DNA from: JBGTSJ01 sp041940305
GTDB taxonomy: Bacteria > Planctomycetota > Planctomycetia > Planctomycetales > Planctomycetaceae
Direction of reading: 5' to 3'
DNA length: 64,000 nt
Assembly (NCBI GenBank): GCA_041940305.1
Contig: JBGTSJ010000001.1
Span: forward strand, 248,001 to 312,000
Part shown: positions 53,601-62,473 of the stretch, piece by piece
How positions within the stretch are numbered: the stretch's first letter is position 1
How the letters are laid out: the number at the start of each line of letters is the position of its first letter
Position numbers and translations under genes: made by a program
Notes under the pieces: generated by a model
Told to the model about the DNA's origin: nothing
Database searches by the model: none
The model's input: the letters and a program-made list of their open reading frames with translations, nothing else

Positions 53601-54382
53601 ACCAGTTGGCCCAGATCCAGGTCGGCCAGCAGGTGCCGATCGTCACCGGCTTCAACACCAACGCGACGACCGGCGTTGCGAACCCGCTCGTCACGTACGA
53701 TCCGGCAGGCATCATTCTCACGGTGACCCCCCGGATCAGCCCGGAAGGGCAGATCGTGATGGAAGTCATCGCCGAGAAGAGCGCCTTCACCGGCGCCGGA
53801 GTGCCGATCTTCACCGACGCCACCACCGGAAACGTGATCGAGTCCCCCATCAAGGACATCACCACCGCGCTGACGTCGGTCAAAGTCCCGGATGGGCAGA
53901 CGATCGTCGTCGGCGGCATGATCACCAAGTCCGAGGACGTGCTGACTTCCAAGGTGCCGTACCTGGGAGACATCCCGCTCGTCGGCAACCTGTTCCGCTA
54001 TGACTCGCGGCAGCATCGCCGGACCGAACTGCTGATCTTCCTCACGCCGCGGATCATCCGCGGCGATGCGGACGTCGAGCTGATCAAGCAGGTCGAGATG
54101 GAGCGGATGCACTTCTTCGAGGACGAAGCCGAGATGGTGCACGGTCCGCTGATGGGGGTCCCCAGCAGCCGGCTGGCGCCGCTCGGAGCCGACGACGCGT
54201 TCCCCTTCGCGGAGCCGGGCATGATCGTCGATCCGCAATTGATGATCCCCGAGTACGTCGATCCGCACCTGGAGCCGAGCCCGGTCACTCCCCGGACACC
54301 GGCGCCCCCTGCTCCCGGTCCGCGTCTGGAGACCGAGCCTCCTCCGAACCCGGCGCCCGGCGTTTACCTGTTCAATGAATAG
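50675..54382 (+). CDS. gspD: Type II secretin GspD
   Basis: A 1235-residue outer-membrane secretin, longer than the usual 650-750. A signal peptide (about 1-32, ending PVLRAD) is followed by an N0 domain (about 45-125), a Pro/Ala-rich linker, then at least six N1-like repeats (about 205-830). The secretin pore domain (about 930-1135) has the family blocks VPIVTGFNT, TPRISPEGQIVMEV, DGQTIVVGGMI and VPYLGDIPLVGNLFR, ending LLIFLTPRII. A Pro-rich tail closes the protein. ATG 50675 follows AGGGA; a longer frame from 50600 lacks signal character. It closes the secretion locus. Confidence 0.93.
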   Translation: MPLGRFDTSRFRVLATAVLSIALTASPVLRADEPISPKPQALVDARNARADAEAEVPLLRMNFISTPWEKVLEHIAEETGSQLVVHDMPPGRYSRRDLTRYNRTQAVQIINQELEPLGFRVLEKDKFLTVIQIQRARVEYPRATYGPADDANAAGEIRGSRPAPNGSPAPFPGTGERVAQPVARPPQPTASQILLAGQETPAEDAGPQTVTVKTERPIIEVAQQLYAAFRERAELVQTGPDELPAFRVYRSSDPAAPDAEREVWFTVSMDTAAGEFHIEADEKVAASLVALIRTLDRPAAPGETTRIVPDAENADEMARQLDEQLDRLENAQRRQPGDPDAPADPTVPPEMLGNLRGDVTVEALADLDLLIIRGNERDVEAVMAVIDIIEEMAIGATPGIQLFFLNNVDSESLAALLNDVYERLTNLSAGTAASARQTRAVAIVPVVRPNAILILAPQNSIESILDLAEQLDQPVTPGTEAEVFYLRSAIASQVVTQLEQFYEERPGLGTQIRIVADVRTNSVIVNASPSELAEVSKLIRQIDRGPKAVAQVRVVPLENALADEMAEFLNSIIQGVINPAQTTGQQFAVQGTGGDQALRDSKSMVLEFLTTDGTAQRLIRSGLLTDVRITGDIRTNTLTVTAPQASMPLVLELIRTLDQPTTTVADIKVFPLQNADAEAAAELLLTLFPESEEGQPGVQIAGAEGFGSALVPLRVSVDPRTNTVIAVGSQEVLQIVEAVLFRIDAADARNRRTEVLRLRNSPANDVAIAINQFLQSQRDLLQIDPNRISTSELLEQEIIVTPEPISNNLIISATPRYFDTVLKLARELDREPAQVMIQALIVEVTLDDTDEFGVELGFQDPTLFDRSVADTPVTVTETTTLPNGTQTTTQRIISQTALPGFLFNNAPLGNNVGGNTSSIGTQGLSNFALGRINNDLGFGGLVLSASSEAVSALLRALSAHRNVQILSRPQILALDNQLAQIQVGQQVPIVTGFNTNATTGVANPLVTYDPAGIILTVTPRISPEGQIVMEVIAEKSAFTGAGVPIFTDATTGNVIESPIKDITTALTSVKVPDGQTIVVGGMITKSEDVLTSKVPYLGDIPLVGNLFRYDSRQHRRTELLIFLTPRIIRGDADVELIKQVEMERMHFFEDEAEMVHGPLMGVPSSRLAPLGADDAFPFAEPGMIVDPQLMIPEYVDPHLEPSPVTPRTPAPPAPGPRLETEPPPNPAPGVYLFNE

Positions 54383-54399
54383 CGATGGCCGACCCACAC

Positions 54400-54432
54400 T
54401 AGCCCGACGCGCCAGCGAGGGCCGAACGTCGC
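54400..54432. repeat. Dispersed repeat, CCAGCGAGGGCCGAACG family, copy 2
   Basis: TAGCCCGACGCGCCAGCGAG followed by GGCCGAACGTCGC, 17 bases after the gspD stop. It matches 15497-15522 over about 24 bases with few mismatches. Confidence 0.6.
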
Positions 54433-54509
54433 GGGACCTCCAATCCCAAAGCAAGCCCAACTGACTCCTCGCAACCGCTTCGCAGCATCGTGATCCAAAC
54501 GAGACCGAC

Positions 54510-55292
54510 ATGCGGCCAATCCTTCTGCGATCGATCATGTCCCTGCTGGCGGTGACCGCAGCCGGCTGCCAGACCCTGGATTTGAGCGCGCTCCAGCGCG
54601 GCGACAAGCCGAGCGATCGCGTCCGCGAGATCATCTGTCTTTGGGAGCCCGCTGAGGGGGTGGGGCTGGACGGCCTCCCCACCCGGGGCTTCGCAGGGCA
54701 ACTGTTGTTCTTCGAGCCAGGCGGCGATCAGCCGGTGCGGGTTGAGGGAGACGTGCGGATTTACGTGTTCGACAACCAGGGGACGGTCGAAGAGCAGTCG
54801 AAGCCGCTGCATCAGTTCGACTTCCCGGCTGCCGTCTGGCACACATTCGCACGGGATACGAATCTCGGACCTGCCTACCAGGTCTTTGTGCCGTATACCC
54901 GGAAGGGACGGCACGCGGCGGACTGCGCTGTGCGTGTCCGGTTCACGGCCGAAAGCCGGTTGCCCATCTACTCCAAGCTGACCAGCGTCGCGCTCCCCGG
55001 CCGCCGCACGACCGAGACCCCCAAACCCGAAGCTGAGACCCCGGCCGATACCGGGACCGCGACCGTTTCACAAAGCCAGGGACACCTTCCGGGGGCTGAG
55101 TCCTTTGCAGTACCGGCGGCCCACGACACGCAATTGTCCCGACTGCGGCAGGTTGCCCGAAGCGCCGTGCAGACGGCCGATTTCAACGCAGAAACAGCGA
55201 CCAGCGACGACGATATGGTGGACGAGACCGCCGCCAGTCGCCGGTACAGAATCTCCGGCTCGGTCCAGCAGGCGTCGGGAACCGCGGAGTAA
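54510..55292 (+). CDS. Lipoprotein of unknown function
   Basis: A 260-residue lipoprotein with a signal peptide ending AAGC (cysteine at residue 20). The mature domain (about 30-160) is beta-rich: GQLLFFEPGGDQPVRVEGDV, then IYVFDNQG and YQVFVPYTRKGRHA. After that the protein is Thr/Glu/Ala-rich and probably disordered. No known family was recognised. It lies 127 bases downstream of gspD on the same strand; a link to secretion is only positional. Confidence 0.75.
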   Translation: MRPILLRSIMSLLAVTAAGCQTLDLSALQRGDKPSDRVREIICLWEPAEGVGLDGLPTRGFAGQLLFFEPGGDQPVRVEGDVRIYVFDNQGTVEEQSKPLHQFDFPAAVWHTFARDTNLGPAYQVFVPYTRKGRHAADCAVRVRFTAESRLPIYSKLTSVALPGRRTTETPKPEAETPADTGTATVSQSQGHLPGAESFAVPAAHDTQLSRLRQVARSAVQTADFNAETATSDDDMVDETAASRRYRISGSVQQASGTAE

Positions 55293-55417
55293 TCCGGTCG
55301 GATTTCATCAGGGCGGGGTTAGAAATGGGGTGTGTCTCGTTCCGCACTGGCGACGGCACTGCCGGGTGGTACGATACACTGGCGGGCGCACAAACGCTGC
55401 CTTGAGAACCTGAGGTC

Positions 55418-56170
55418 ATGAAGATGTTGCGTTCGATCACCGTGCTCGCATCGCTGGCCACTCTCATCGTGGGAGCGGACTCCGCTGCGGCGCAATCGCA
55501 GAGCCTGTTCGGCAGCAACGGACCCCTGTCACAGTCGGGAGCCAATCGCACATCGAGCGGCACCGTCTCCACGGCGGGGCGCAGCACTGCGACACAGGGG
55601 GTCGGCGGTCAGAGCGGCATCGGCGGACAAAGCGGAATCGGGGGGCAGAGCGGCATCGGCAACTCCGCGACCGGGGGCGCGAACGCATTCGGCGGCCCGC
55701 AGCTCAATGACGTGGGCGCACTCAGCGGCAGCTCTGTCGGCAACAGCACCGGATTCGTCGGACAGACCAATCAGGCGTTCGTCGGCAATCGGATGGCCGG
55801 ACAGACGGCATCGGTTGCGCCCGGACCGACGTTCACCGCTCCAACCGGCGGCGACTTCAACCCGGACAGCTTCCAGCAGGGGTCAGGACAATCGTCCACG
55901 CGGCAGATCCGGCCCCGCTATCGGGTCTCTTTCGACTTTGCCCAGACGCCGCCGGCTCAGATCAGCAGCCGGGTCGAGGCGCAAATCGCGCGACTGCAGG
56001 AGTCGACGCCAGCGCTCGCCGGAGTGGACGTTTCGATCGATGAGAACGGCATTGCTCAGTTGCGCGGCGAGGCGCCCGACCGCGACACGCGCCGACTCAT
56101 CGAGAACATCGTGCGTCTTGAGCCGGGCGTCCGGGGCGTCGATAATCAGCTTGAAGTCGCGACGCCGTAG
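55418..56170 (+). CDS. Secreted BON-domain protein with GGQSGI tandem repeats
   Basis: A 250-residue protein with a signal peptide (ending DSAAAQSQ, about residue 26). The Gly/Ser/Asn/Gln-rich region that follows includes three exact-length GGQSGI units (DNA 55604-55657). Residues about 165-248 form a BON domain (RYRVSFDFAQTPPAQISSRV; VDVSIDENGIAQLRGEAPD; VRGVDNQLEV), a fold that binds phospholipid or other envelope surfaces. ATG 55418. No operon partner is obvious; the minus-strand TlpA-like gene is convergent, 23 bases away. Confidence 0.82.
   Translation: MKMLRSITVLASLATLIVGADSAAAQSQSLFGSNGPLSQSGANRTSSGTVSTAGRSTATQGVGGQSGIGGQSGIGGQSGIGNSATGGANAFGGPQLNDVGALSGSSVGNSTGFVGQTNQAFVGNRMAGQTASVAPGPTFTAPTGGDFNPDSFQQGSGQSSTRQIRPRYRVSFDFAQTPPAQISSRVEAQIARLQESTPALAGVDVSIDENGIAQLRGEAPDRDTRRLIENIVRLEPGVRGVDNQLEVATP
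55604..55657 (+). repeat. Three tandem 18-base repeats in the BON gene
   Basis: Each unit encodes GGQSGI and the copies differ only at third positions. Such in-frame repeats can change copy number by slippage. Confidence 0.8.
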
Positions 56171-56193
56171 GCTGGCGGGACCAGGTCCCCTGA

Positions 56194-57477
56194 TCAGTCC
56201 GGCAGGCCATCTTCTGCAAGATCCACGCCGGCCAGCAGTGCGTCAATCTCTTCCCTCAGCACGGCTTCCGTGTCGTCCCCCACCCCGATGTGCACCGCCT
56301 GCACACGCCCGTCGGGACCGACGATCGTCAGGTGCGGAATCCCGTCGACGCCGTACTTGCCGGCGATTGAGTGGTCCCTGTCGAGGGCCGGCTTCACATC
56401 GGCCAACTCTCGCCGCAGAACTCCCTGAATCTCATTCACTGTTTCGCCCAGATTCACCGCGTAGAGGACCACTCCCCGGTCGGCGTATTCCTGCTCGAGC
56501 CTTGCGAGGATCGGGAGTTCCATCCGGCACGGACCGCACCACGACGCCCAGAAGTCGAGCAGCACGACTTTGCCGCGCAGATCGGACAGCGGCACTGCCG
56601 GTCCCTCGATGGGCACCAGTTCCACGTCGGGCGCGGTCTCCCCCAGCAGAGGAGGCGGAGGGTTCAGCAACGCGTGCAGATTCGCAACGCGCCGCAGTCT
56701 CTGCTCCGGATCGGGCCGGAACGAGGCGTCGTCCGTCTCCGGCGAGAAGTCCCAATTGGTGAAGACTTCCGTCTCGACGGTGCCAGCCTCGACGAACTGT
56801 TCCGGGCTCAATTGCAGCGTCCGCGGAGGGGACCGGCGGATTGTCTTGAGCAGCACCGGATCCCCTTCGGCTAAGATCCACACGTCCGTCGTGCCGATCG
56901 ACGTCAGGCTTGACTGGCCGGCGTCGGCGGGCTTGATCTGCAGGTGATGCGCGTCCCTGCCGTCGACCATCTCACGTCCGAAGTAGGCCGACTCCTGCCG
57001 GGGAGGCAGGACGCCGGCGGCCGGATCAGCGCCGGCCAGTTCGAGTGAACGAAGATTCTCGGCCCCTCCGAAGTATTGAGCCAGGGGCGACGCGCGCAGT
57101 TCGGTCAGCGAGACGGGCGAATCCGATCGCCAATAGCGTCGCTCCGGAGCGAGCGTGACGACAAACTGCTGTCCGTCACACAGGGCGGCATATCCGTCGT
57201 CGGCCACGACGGCAAAGCGATGCTGGCTGTCCACCAGGATCTGCCGCGTCTGAACGAAAGTTTCGACCTCGGACAGTTCCTCACCGGAGGGATCAACCAG
57301 CGCCAGTTCGAGGCGGCTGGTGACTATCCAAGTCGGAGCGGTCTGGTAATGCTGCGCCAGTTCCTCGATCACGTCGGCTCCGTCGCCGGCTGGGGACGGC
57401 GGGGCTGAGTCACGGCTGCATCCCGCACACGCACTGCAATACGCCAGGAGCACGATTGCGAGTCGGGGCATCTGCAT
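56194..57477 (-). CDS. TlpA-like thioredoxin-fold lipoprotein with N-terminal DUF2092-like domain
   Basis: A 427-residue exported protein. The N-terminus is hydrophobic with a cysteine-rich end (YCSACAGCS), probably a lipoprotein signal though the lipobox is not canonical. Residues about 35-270 resemble the outer-membrane-lipoprotein-carrier-like DUF2092 fold (TWIVTSRLELALVDPSG). Residues about 285-415 are a TlpA/ResA thioredoxin fold with the active site WCGPC at 313-317 and the cis-proline loop GIPHLTIVGPDG. It may reduce or oxidise envelope thiols. ATG 57477 has AGGA eight bases upstream. It is divergent from tgt. Confidence 0.85.
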   Translation of the reverse strand: MQMPRLAIVLLAYCSACAGCSRDSAPPSPAGDGADVIEELAQHYQTAPTWIVTSRLELALVDPSGEELSEVETFVQTRQILVDSQHRFAVVADDGYAALCDGQQFVVTLAPERRYWRSDSPVSLTELRASPLAQYFGGAENLRSLELAGADPAAGVLPPRQESAYFGREMVDGRDAHHLQIKPADAGQSSLTSIGTTDVWILAEGDPVLLKTIRRSPPRTLQLSPEQFVEAGTVETEVFTNWDFSPETDDASFRPDPEQRLRRVANLHALLNPPPPLLGETAPDVELVPIEGPAVPLSDLRGKVVLLDFWASWCGPCRMELPILARLEQEYADRGVVLYAVNLGETVNEIQGVLRRELADVKPALDRDHSIAGKYGVDGIPHLTIVGPDGRVQAVHIGVGDDTEAVLREEIDALLAGVDLAEDGLPD

Positions 57478-57648
57478 CAATTCGTCCTGGCTGATGTCGG
57501 AGTATCGAACGGCCGCATTGTACGATATGGCTGAGTCCGGTGCGCCGTATCGCTCGACCCCGCACTGCACACCCGTTAGAACGGCCCCGTGCCTGACCCT
57601 GAACCGGCCGCGGTCCTGCTCGCTGCGCTCCGCGTGCACGAACCCCCA

Positions 57649-58767
57649 ATGCCTGCGTTCCGCTTTCAGATCGACGCAAACGACTTGAACTCCGGCGCCC
57701 GCGCCGGCCGGTGGACGACGCCGCACGGCGCGGTGGAGACGCCTGCGTTCATGCCGGTCGGCACGCGGGCTTCGGTGAAGGGACTGTGGCCGCAGCAACT
57801 GCGCGAAGCCGGCACGCAGATGGTCCTCGCCAATACGTACCATCTGGCGCTCCGTCCCGGAGCAGACGTCGTGCAGGACCTTGGCGGGCTGCATGGGTTC
57901 ATGCAGTGGGACGGGCCGATTCTGACCGACAGCGGCGGCTTCCAGGTCTTCAGCCTGGCCGACCTGCGGGAGATCGATGATGAGCGGGTGGTCTTTCGTT
58001 CGCACATCGACGGCAGCCTGCTGGAGCTGACGCCGGAGCGGGCCATCGAGATCCAGGAGGGGCTGGGAGCGGACTGCATCATGTGCCTGGATGAATGTCC
58101 GGCCCATGATGTGCCTCCCGAGCGGATGGCGGCCGCCGTCGAACGGACCACGCGCTGGGCCCGCCGCTGCCGGGACGCGCACGGTCGGAGCGATCAGGCG
58201 CTGTTCGGCATCGTCCAGGGGGGGACCGACCGCAGGCTCCGGGAGCATTCGGCCGCCGGACTGCTGCCGCTCGACTTTCCCGGATACGCCATTGGGGGGC
58301 TGAGCGTGGGTGAGTCGCCGGAACGGATGTATTCAACGCTCGATTTCACGGCTCCCCTTCTTCCCGACGACCGGCCGCGGTACCTGATGGGCGTCGGCCG
58401 CCCCATCGACCTGATCGAGGCGGTGCTGCGGGGGGTGGACCTATTCGACTGCGTGATGCCGACCCGCAATGCCCGCAATGCGACCGCGTTCACCAGCCAG
58501 GGTCCGGTCAAAATGCGCAACCTCAAGCACCAGCGGGACCAGCGGCCGCTCGACCCCGACTGTGACTGCCCCACCTGCCGGGGATTCAGCCGGGCGTATC
58601 TGCGTCATCTGTTTATCAGCGGCGAAATGCTGGGGCCGATGATGCTCTCCCTGCACAACATCGCCTATTACCAGCGGCTGATGCGGGGGCTGCGGGAAGC
58701 CGTTAAGTCCGGCCGTGTGCGGGAGTTTCGTGCGGATCACCTTGCCCGGCAGTCGGCCGGTTCCTAA
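57649..58767 (+). CDS. tgt: tRNA-guanine transglycosylase (queuine tRNA-ribosyltransferase)
   Basis: The 372-residue enzyme swaps guanine 34 of Asp, Asn, His and Tyr tRNAs for a queuosine precursor. Visible are the substrate motif DSGGFQVFSL, the catalytic block GVDLFDCVMPTRNARN, FGIVQGG and the structural zinc site C-x-C-x2-C with the later H (CDCPTC, then the LRHLF helix). ATG 57649 was chosen because the family begins with residues like FRFQIDA; the GTG at 57589 would add 20 residues of unrelated sequence. It starts the tgt-yajC-secDF run, a conserved bacterial order. Confidence 0.96.
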   Translation: MPAFRFQIDANDLNSGARAGRWTTPHGAVETPAFMPVGTRASVKGLWPQQLREAGTQMVLANTYHLALRPGADVVQDLGGLHGFMQWDGPILTDSGGFQVFSLADLREIDDERVVFRSHIDGSLLELTPERAIEIQEGLGADCIMCLDECPAHDVPPERMAAAVERTTRWARRCRDAHGRSDQALFGIVQGGTDRRLREHSAAGLLPLDFPGYAIGGLSVGESPERMYSTLDFTAPLLPDDRPRYLMGVGRPIDLIEAVLRGVDLFDCVMPTRNARNATAFTSQGPVKMRNLKHQRDQRPLDPDCDCPTCRGFSRAYLRHLFISGEMLGPMMLSLHNIAYYQRLMRGLREAVKSGRVREFRADHLARQSAGS

Positions 58768-58908
58768 GATACGCCCCGGTTTTCCGAACGATCTCTCACC
58801 GGCGACGTGCGCCCGCCACCGCGGCGCGCGGTTCAGCCGCGGGCGACAGTCGCGCTCGCACCGGAGGCGGGCCGTTCGATCGTTGTCCGCCATCTCGAAC
58901 GGGACTGC

Positions 58909-59262
58909 ATGAGTTTCTGGAACTGGTCGTTGATGTTGGCCGAAGACGCGGCCCCTGCCCCGCAGACCCCCTCCATCTGGCCGCTGCTGGTCCCGTTTGC
59001 GCTCATCTTCCTGATGTATCAGCTGATGATCGCCCGGCCGCAGCGGCGGCAGCAGGCGCAGCGGGACGACATGCTGAAGCAGCTGAAGAAGAACGACCCT
59101 GTCGTGACGATCGGCGGCATTCTGGGGACGGTGGTGAATCTGTCGGAGGATGGGTCCGAAGTCACCGTCAAAGTGGACGACAACACCCGCCTGCGGTTCC
59201 GTCGCGACGCCATTCGAGAGGTCGTCACGAAGGGGGAACCGGGAAAAGCCAACGCGACCTGA
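58909..59262 (+). CDS. yajC: YajC, accessory subunit of the Sec translocon
   Basis: A 117-residue single-span membrane protein that associates with SecDF in the inner membrane. The helix is WPLLVPFALIFLMYQLMI (about 25-42) followed by the family signature RPQRRQQAQRDDMLKQLKKN and DPVVTIGGILGTV. Start ATG 58909 was chosen by homology; the longer frame from 58807 has no YajC character. Full length. It is 102 bases before secDF. Confidence 0.94.
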   Translation: MSFWNWSLMLAEDAAPAPQTPSIWPLLVPFALIFLMYQLMIARPQRRQQAQRDDMLKQLKKNDPVVTIGGILGTVVNLSEDGSEVTVKVDDNTRLRFRRDAIREVVTKGEPGKANAT

Positions 59263-59363
59263 AGAAACTGACCGGCGAGCTGCTTGTCGAGCTGCGGCTC
59301 ACCAACCGAATACACCTGCCCGCAGCACGCGTGCAGTTCGATGACGACGGAGCAAAGACGCCC

Positions 59364-62363
59364 ATGTACTTGAGCCACGTTCCCTCCCTGCTGCTCGCGT
59401 TCCAGGATGGATCCGGAGCGGTCTCACCAAGCCCGGAAGCCGGCGACACCACCCAGGTCATCACCGAAGCGGCCGAGTCCACCGGCATGCCCGGCTGGGC
59501 CATGTTCCTGATTGTGGTCGCGCTGCTGGTGCTGCCGTTCGTGATCGGACAGCTGATCGCGAACTTGCTGCGACTGCGGGATCTCGGCTTCAAGATGGGG
59601 ATCGTGCTGTTTGCGTTCACGCTGGCAGCCACTCCGTTCGTCGCCCAGCTCGCCGCCGGCAACCGCCTGCGGGACGCCCTCAACTGGGGCATCGACCTCG
59701 CCGGCGGCACCAATATGGTGTTCCAGGTGGACCACCAGGCGGCCGCCGATCTGGAAAAGACGGTCGACCCGGCCGCGATGGAGAAGCTGGTGGGAGCCGT
59801 CAGCCGCCGCGTCAATCCCGGCGGCACCGAAGAAGTCACCGTGCGGCAGGTCGGACGCGATCGCATCGAGGTCATCATCCCCGGCGCGGATGCCGAAAAA
59901 GTCAGCCAGGTCAAGAAGCGGATTACGAACCTCGGTAGTCTGGAGTTTGCGCTGCTCGCGAATACCCGTGAGCACGCGATGCTCATCCAGGAGGCCCGGG
60001 CCCTGCCCCAAAACGTCGACGAATTGCGCCGGGGCGCGGTGCTCCGCGCCAAATGGCGACATGCGGGGATCGATCCGCGGACCGGCGAATTGAAGGAGAT
60101 TGGAACGGAGTATGGTGTCGAGCCGCGGACGGTAACGCGTGACGGCAAGACCGTGCAGCAATTCCTCGTCGTCGTTGATGAAGATCCGAAGCGCCGCATT
60201 ACGGGACAGTTGCTGAAGCGGGCTTACGAGGAGATCGGGCCGAGCGGCGCCCCCGTCGTCGGGTTTGAATTCAATACGCAGGGGGCGTATCTGTTCCAGC
60301 AGTTGACGGCGCGGCACATGCCCAAGGAAGGCTCCAATCACAAGACCCGGCTGGCCATCCTGCTCAATGACGAAATCCATTCCGCCCCGTCGATCAACGA
60401 CATGATCCCGGGCCGCGGCATCATCGAAGGCGATTTCGATTCCCAGGAACTGCAGGAGCTGATCGACGTCCTCAACGCCGGCGCTCTCGACGTGCCGCTG
60501 CATCGCAATCCGATCAGCGAATTCACCGTCAGTCCGCTGTTGGGACTCGACGTCCAGACGAAGGGGCTCAACGCCATCATGTGGGCCACGATCGCCGTGT
60601 TCGTGGTCACGCTCAGCTACTACCTCGTGGCCGGGGCCGTCGCCGACGTCTGCCTCGCCCTCAACATCCTGCTGCTGATGGGATCGATGGCGCTGATCGA
60701 CGCCACGTTCACGCTGCCCGGCCTCGCTGGCGTCGCGCTGGCGATTGGCATGGCGGTCGATGCCAACGTCCTCATTTTCGAGCGCATCCGCGAGGAACAG
60801 GAGAAGGGCTCGAGCCTTCGAATGTCGATCCACAACGGATTCGGGAAAGCCCTCTCCGCGATCGTCGACTCGAACGTGACGACCCTCATCACCGCCGTCG
60901 TGCTCTACATCCTCGGAACCGAGCAGGTGAAGGGATTCGCCGTGACGCTGTTCACTGGCCTCATCTGGAACATGTTCTGTGCGATTTACGTCGCCCGCAT
61001 GTTCTTCGACATTGCCGAGCGGAAGCGGTGGCTCAAGCAGATCAAGATGTTCACCCTCATCAAGCCGCAGAATATCGACTTCCTAGGAAAGAAACCGATG
61101 TTCATCGGGGCGTCGCTGCTGCTGATTGCCGTGGGCCTGGGAGCGCTGGCCGTTCGTGGGGCCGACAACCTGGATATCGACTTCCGCGGCGGCGCGATGG
61201 TGACGTTCGGATTCGAGGGGACGCAGCCGGATGTCGAAGAAGTGCGGGCCGCCCTCGACGACGAGTTCGAGTCGTCCATCACGCTCGAACAGCTGAATCT
61301 GGACGCGGCGGAAGGACGTTCCGGCGAGCTGTTTCGGCTGCGGACGATCGAGCGGGACGAGGAACTTGTCGGCGAGCGGATCAAGCAGGCCTTCGACGGG
61401 TCGCCCTACACCCTCATCCAGCAGAGCATTGCGCATTCCGAGTTCACGACGCTTCCGGCCGACGGAACGGACGCATTTGCGGGCGGGCATCGCACGGAAC
61501 TGCATCTCGCCCAGCCGGCGCTCGGCGCGACGATCACCGAGGATATCGCAACGTCGCTGCGATCGGTGTCGGAGGCCGCCAACACCGGCCGTTATCTCGA
61601 TGCCGAAAGCCTAATCGCCGTCACGCCTGTCGAAGGGGGGCCGACCGACAAGACGCAGGACTTCGTGCTCACGGCCTCGCCATCGGTGGAGGTCGCCGAT
61701 CTGGAGAGCGCGCTCGCCGGCTTGCAGCAGGACTTCCAGCGGGAGCCGGCTTTCGAGGAGAAGACCACCTTCGACTCGGCTATCGCGCACGACACGCAGA
61801 TCACGGCCCTGATCGCCATCCTGCTGAGCAACCTGGCCATCGTGTTCTACCTGTGGTTCCGGTTCCAGCGGGCCACGTTCGGCGTCGCGGCCGTCATCGC
61901 CGTCGTGCACGACATCACGACCGTGATCGGCCTGGTCGCCATCGGCGCCCTGCTCAGCGGCACGCCGATCGGCCCGGCTCTGGGCCTGATGGACTTCAAG
62001 ATCGACTTGTCGCTGGTGGCCGCTTTCCTCACGATCATCGGTTACTCGCTGAACGACACGATCGTCGTGTTCGATCGCATCCGCGAGGTCCGCGGCAAAA
62101 ACCCGAACATCACCGAGTCGATGGTCAACCTCAGCCTCAATCAGACCCTCTCCCGCACGCTGCTCACGTCATCCACGACGCTCATCGTGCTGGGTATCCT
62201 GTATGTGATGGGAGGCGAAGGGGTGCACGGCTTCTCGTACTGCATGTTCCTGGGCATCATCGTCGGAACGTACAGCTCGATCTTCATCGCCAGTCCGGCC
62301 CTGATCTGGCTCAGCAACCGGATGATGGCCACGCCGCAGAAGCGGCAACTGGCCCGCGTGTGA
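59364..62363 (+). CDS. secDF: Fused SecDF protein-export subunit
   Basis: A 999-residue fusion of SecD and SecF that uses the proton gradient to pull exported proteins out of the Sec channel. It has two hydrophobic segments before the SecD signature (about 43-68 and 77-94). The SecD motif WGIDLAGGTNMVF is near 108-120, with the large P1 domain to about 400 and the SecD helices with VALAIGMAVDANVLIFERIR. The SecF half begins at DNLDIDFRGGAMVTF and includes SLNDTIVVFDRIREVRGKN. The first extra helix is unusual. ATG 59364 follows GGAGC; GTG 59331 is possible. Confidence 0.95.
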   Translation: MYLSHVPSLLLAFQDGSGAVSPSPEAGDTTQVITEAAESTGMPGWAMFLIVVALLVLPFVIGQLIANLLRLRDLGFKMGIVLFAFTLAATPFVAQLAAGNRLRDALNWGIDLAGGTNMVFQVDHQAAADLEKTVDPAAMEKLVGAVSRRVNPGGTEEVTVRQVGRDRIEVIIPGADAEKVSQVKKRITNLGSLEFALLANTREHAMLIQEARALPQNVDELRRGAVLRAKWRHAGIDPRTGELKEIGTEYGVEPRTVTRDGKTVQQFLVVVDEDPKRRITGQLLKRAYEEIGPSGAPVVGFEFNTQGAYLFQQLTARHMPKEGSNHKTRLAILLNDEIHSAPSINDMIPGRGIIEGDFDSQELQELIDVLNAGALDVPLHRNPISEFTVSPLLGLDVQTKGLNAIMWATIAVFVVTLSYYLVAGAVADVCLALNILLLMGSMALIDATFTLPGLAGVALAIGMAVDANVLIFERIREEQEKGSSLRMSIHNGFGKALSAIVDSNVTTLITAVVLYILGTEQVKGFAVTLFTGLIWNMFCAIYVARMFFDIAERKRWLKQIKMFTLIKPQNIDFLGKKPMFIGASLLLIAVGLGALAVRGADNLDIDFRGGAMVTFGFEGTQPDVEEVRAALDDEFESSITLEQLNLDAAEGRSGELFRLRTIERDEELVGERIKQAFDGSPYTLIQQSIAHSEFTTLPADGTDAFAGGHRTELHLAQPALGATITEDIATSLRSVSEAANTGRYLDAESLIAVTPVEGGPTDKTQDFVLTASPSVEVADLESALAGLQQDFQREPAFEEKTTFDSAIAHDTQITALIAILLSNLAIVFYLWFRFQRATFGVAAVIAVVHDITTVIGLVAIGALLSGTPIGPALGLMDFKIDLSLVAAFLTIIGYSLNDTIVVFDRIREVRGKNPNITESMVNLSLNQTLSRTLLTSSTTLIVLGILYVMGGEGVHGFSYCMFLGIIVGTYSSIFIASPALIWLSNRMMATPQKRQLARV

Positions 62364-62397
62364 CACCGGCCAGTAGCGGAACTCGGGTGACGCCGCC

Positions 62398-62426
62398 GTC
62401 TGTCGGGGCGGCGTCATTCCTGCGCC
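62398..62426. terminator. Terminator hairpin between convergent secDF and the Tat-protein gene
   Basis: Perfect 10-base arms TGACGCCGCC and GGCGGCGTCA with a nine-base loop. It lies 35 bases after the secDF stop and 48 bases before the end of the minus-strand gene, so it could serve both strands. Confidence 0.6.
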
Positions 62427-62473
62427 GGGCCGCCGCTGAGCACGCGAGTCGCCCGGCTCCTGGCGGGCTCCCG

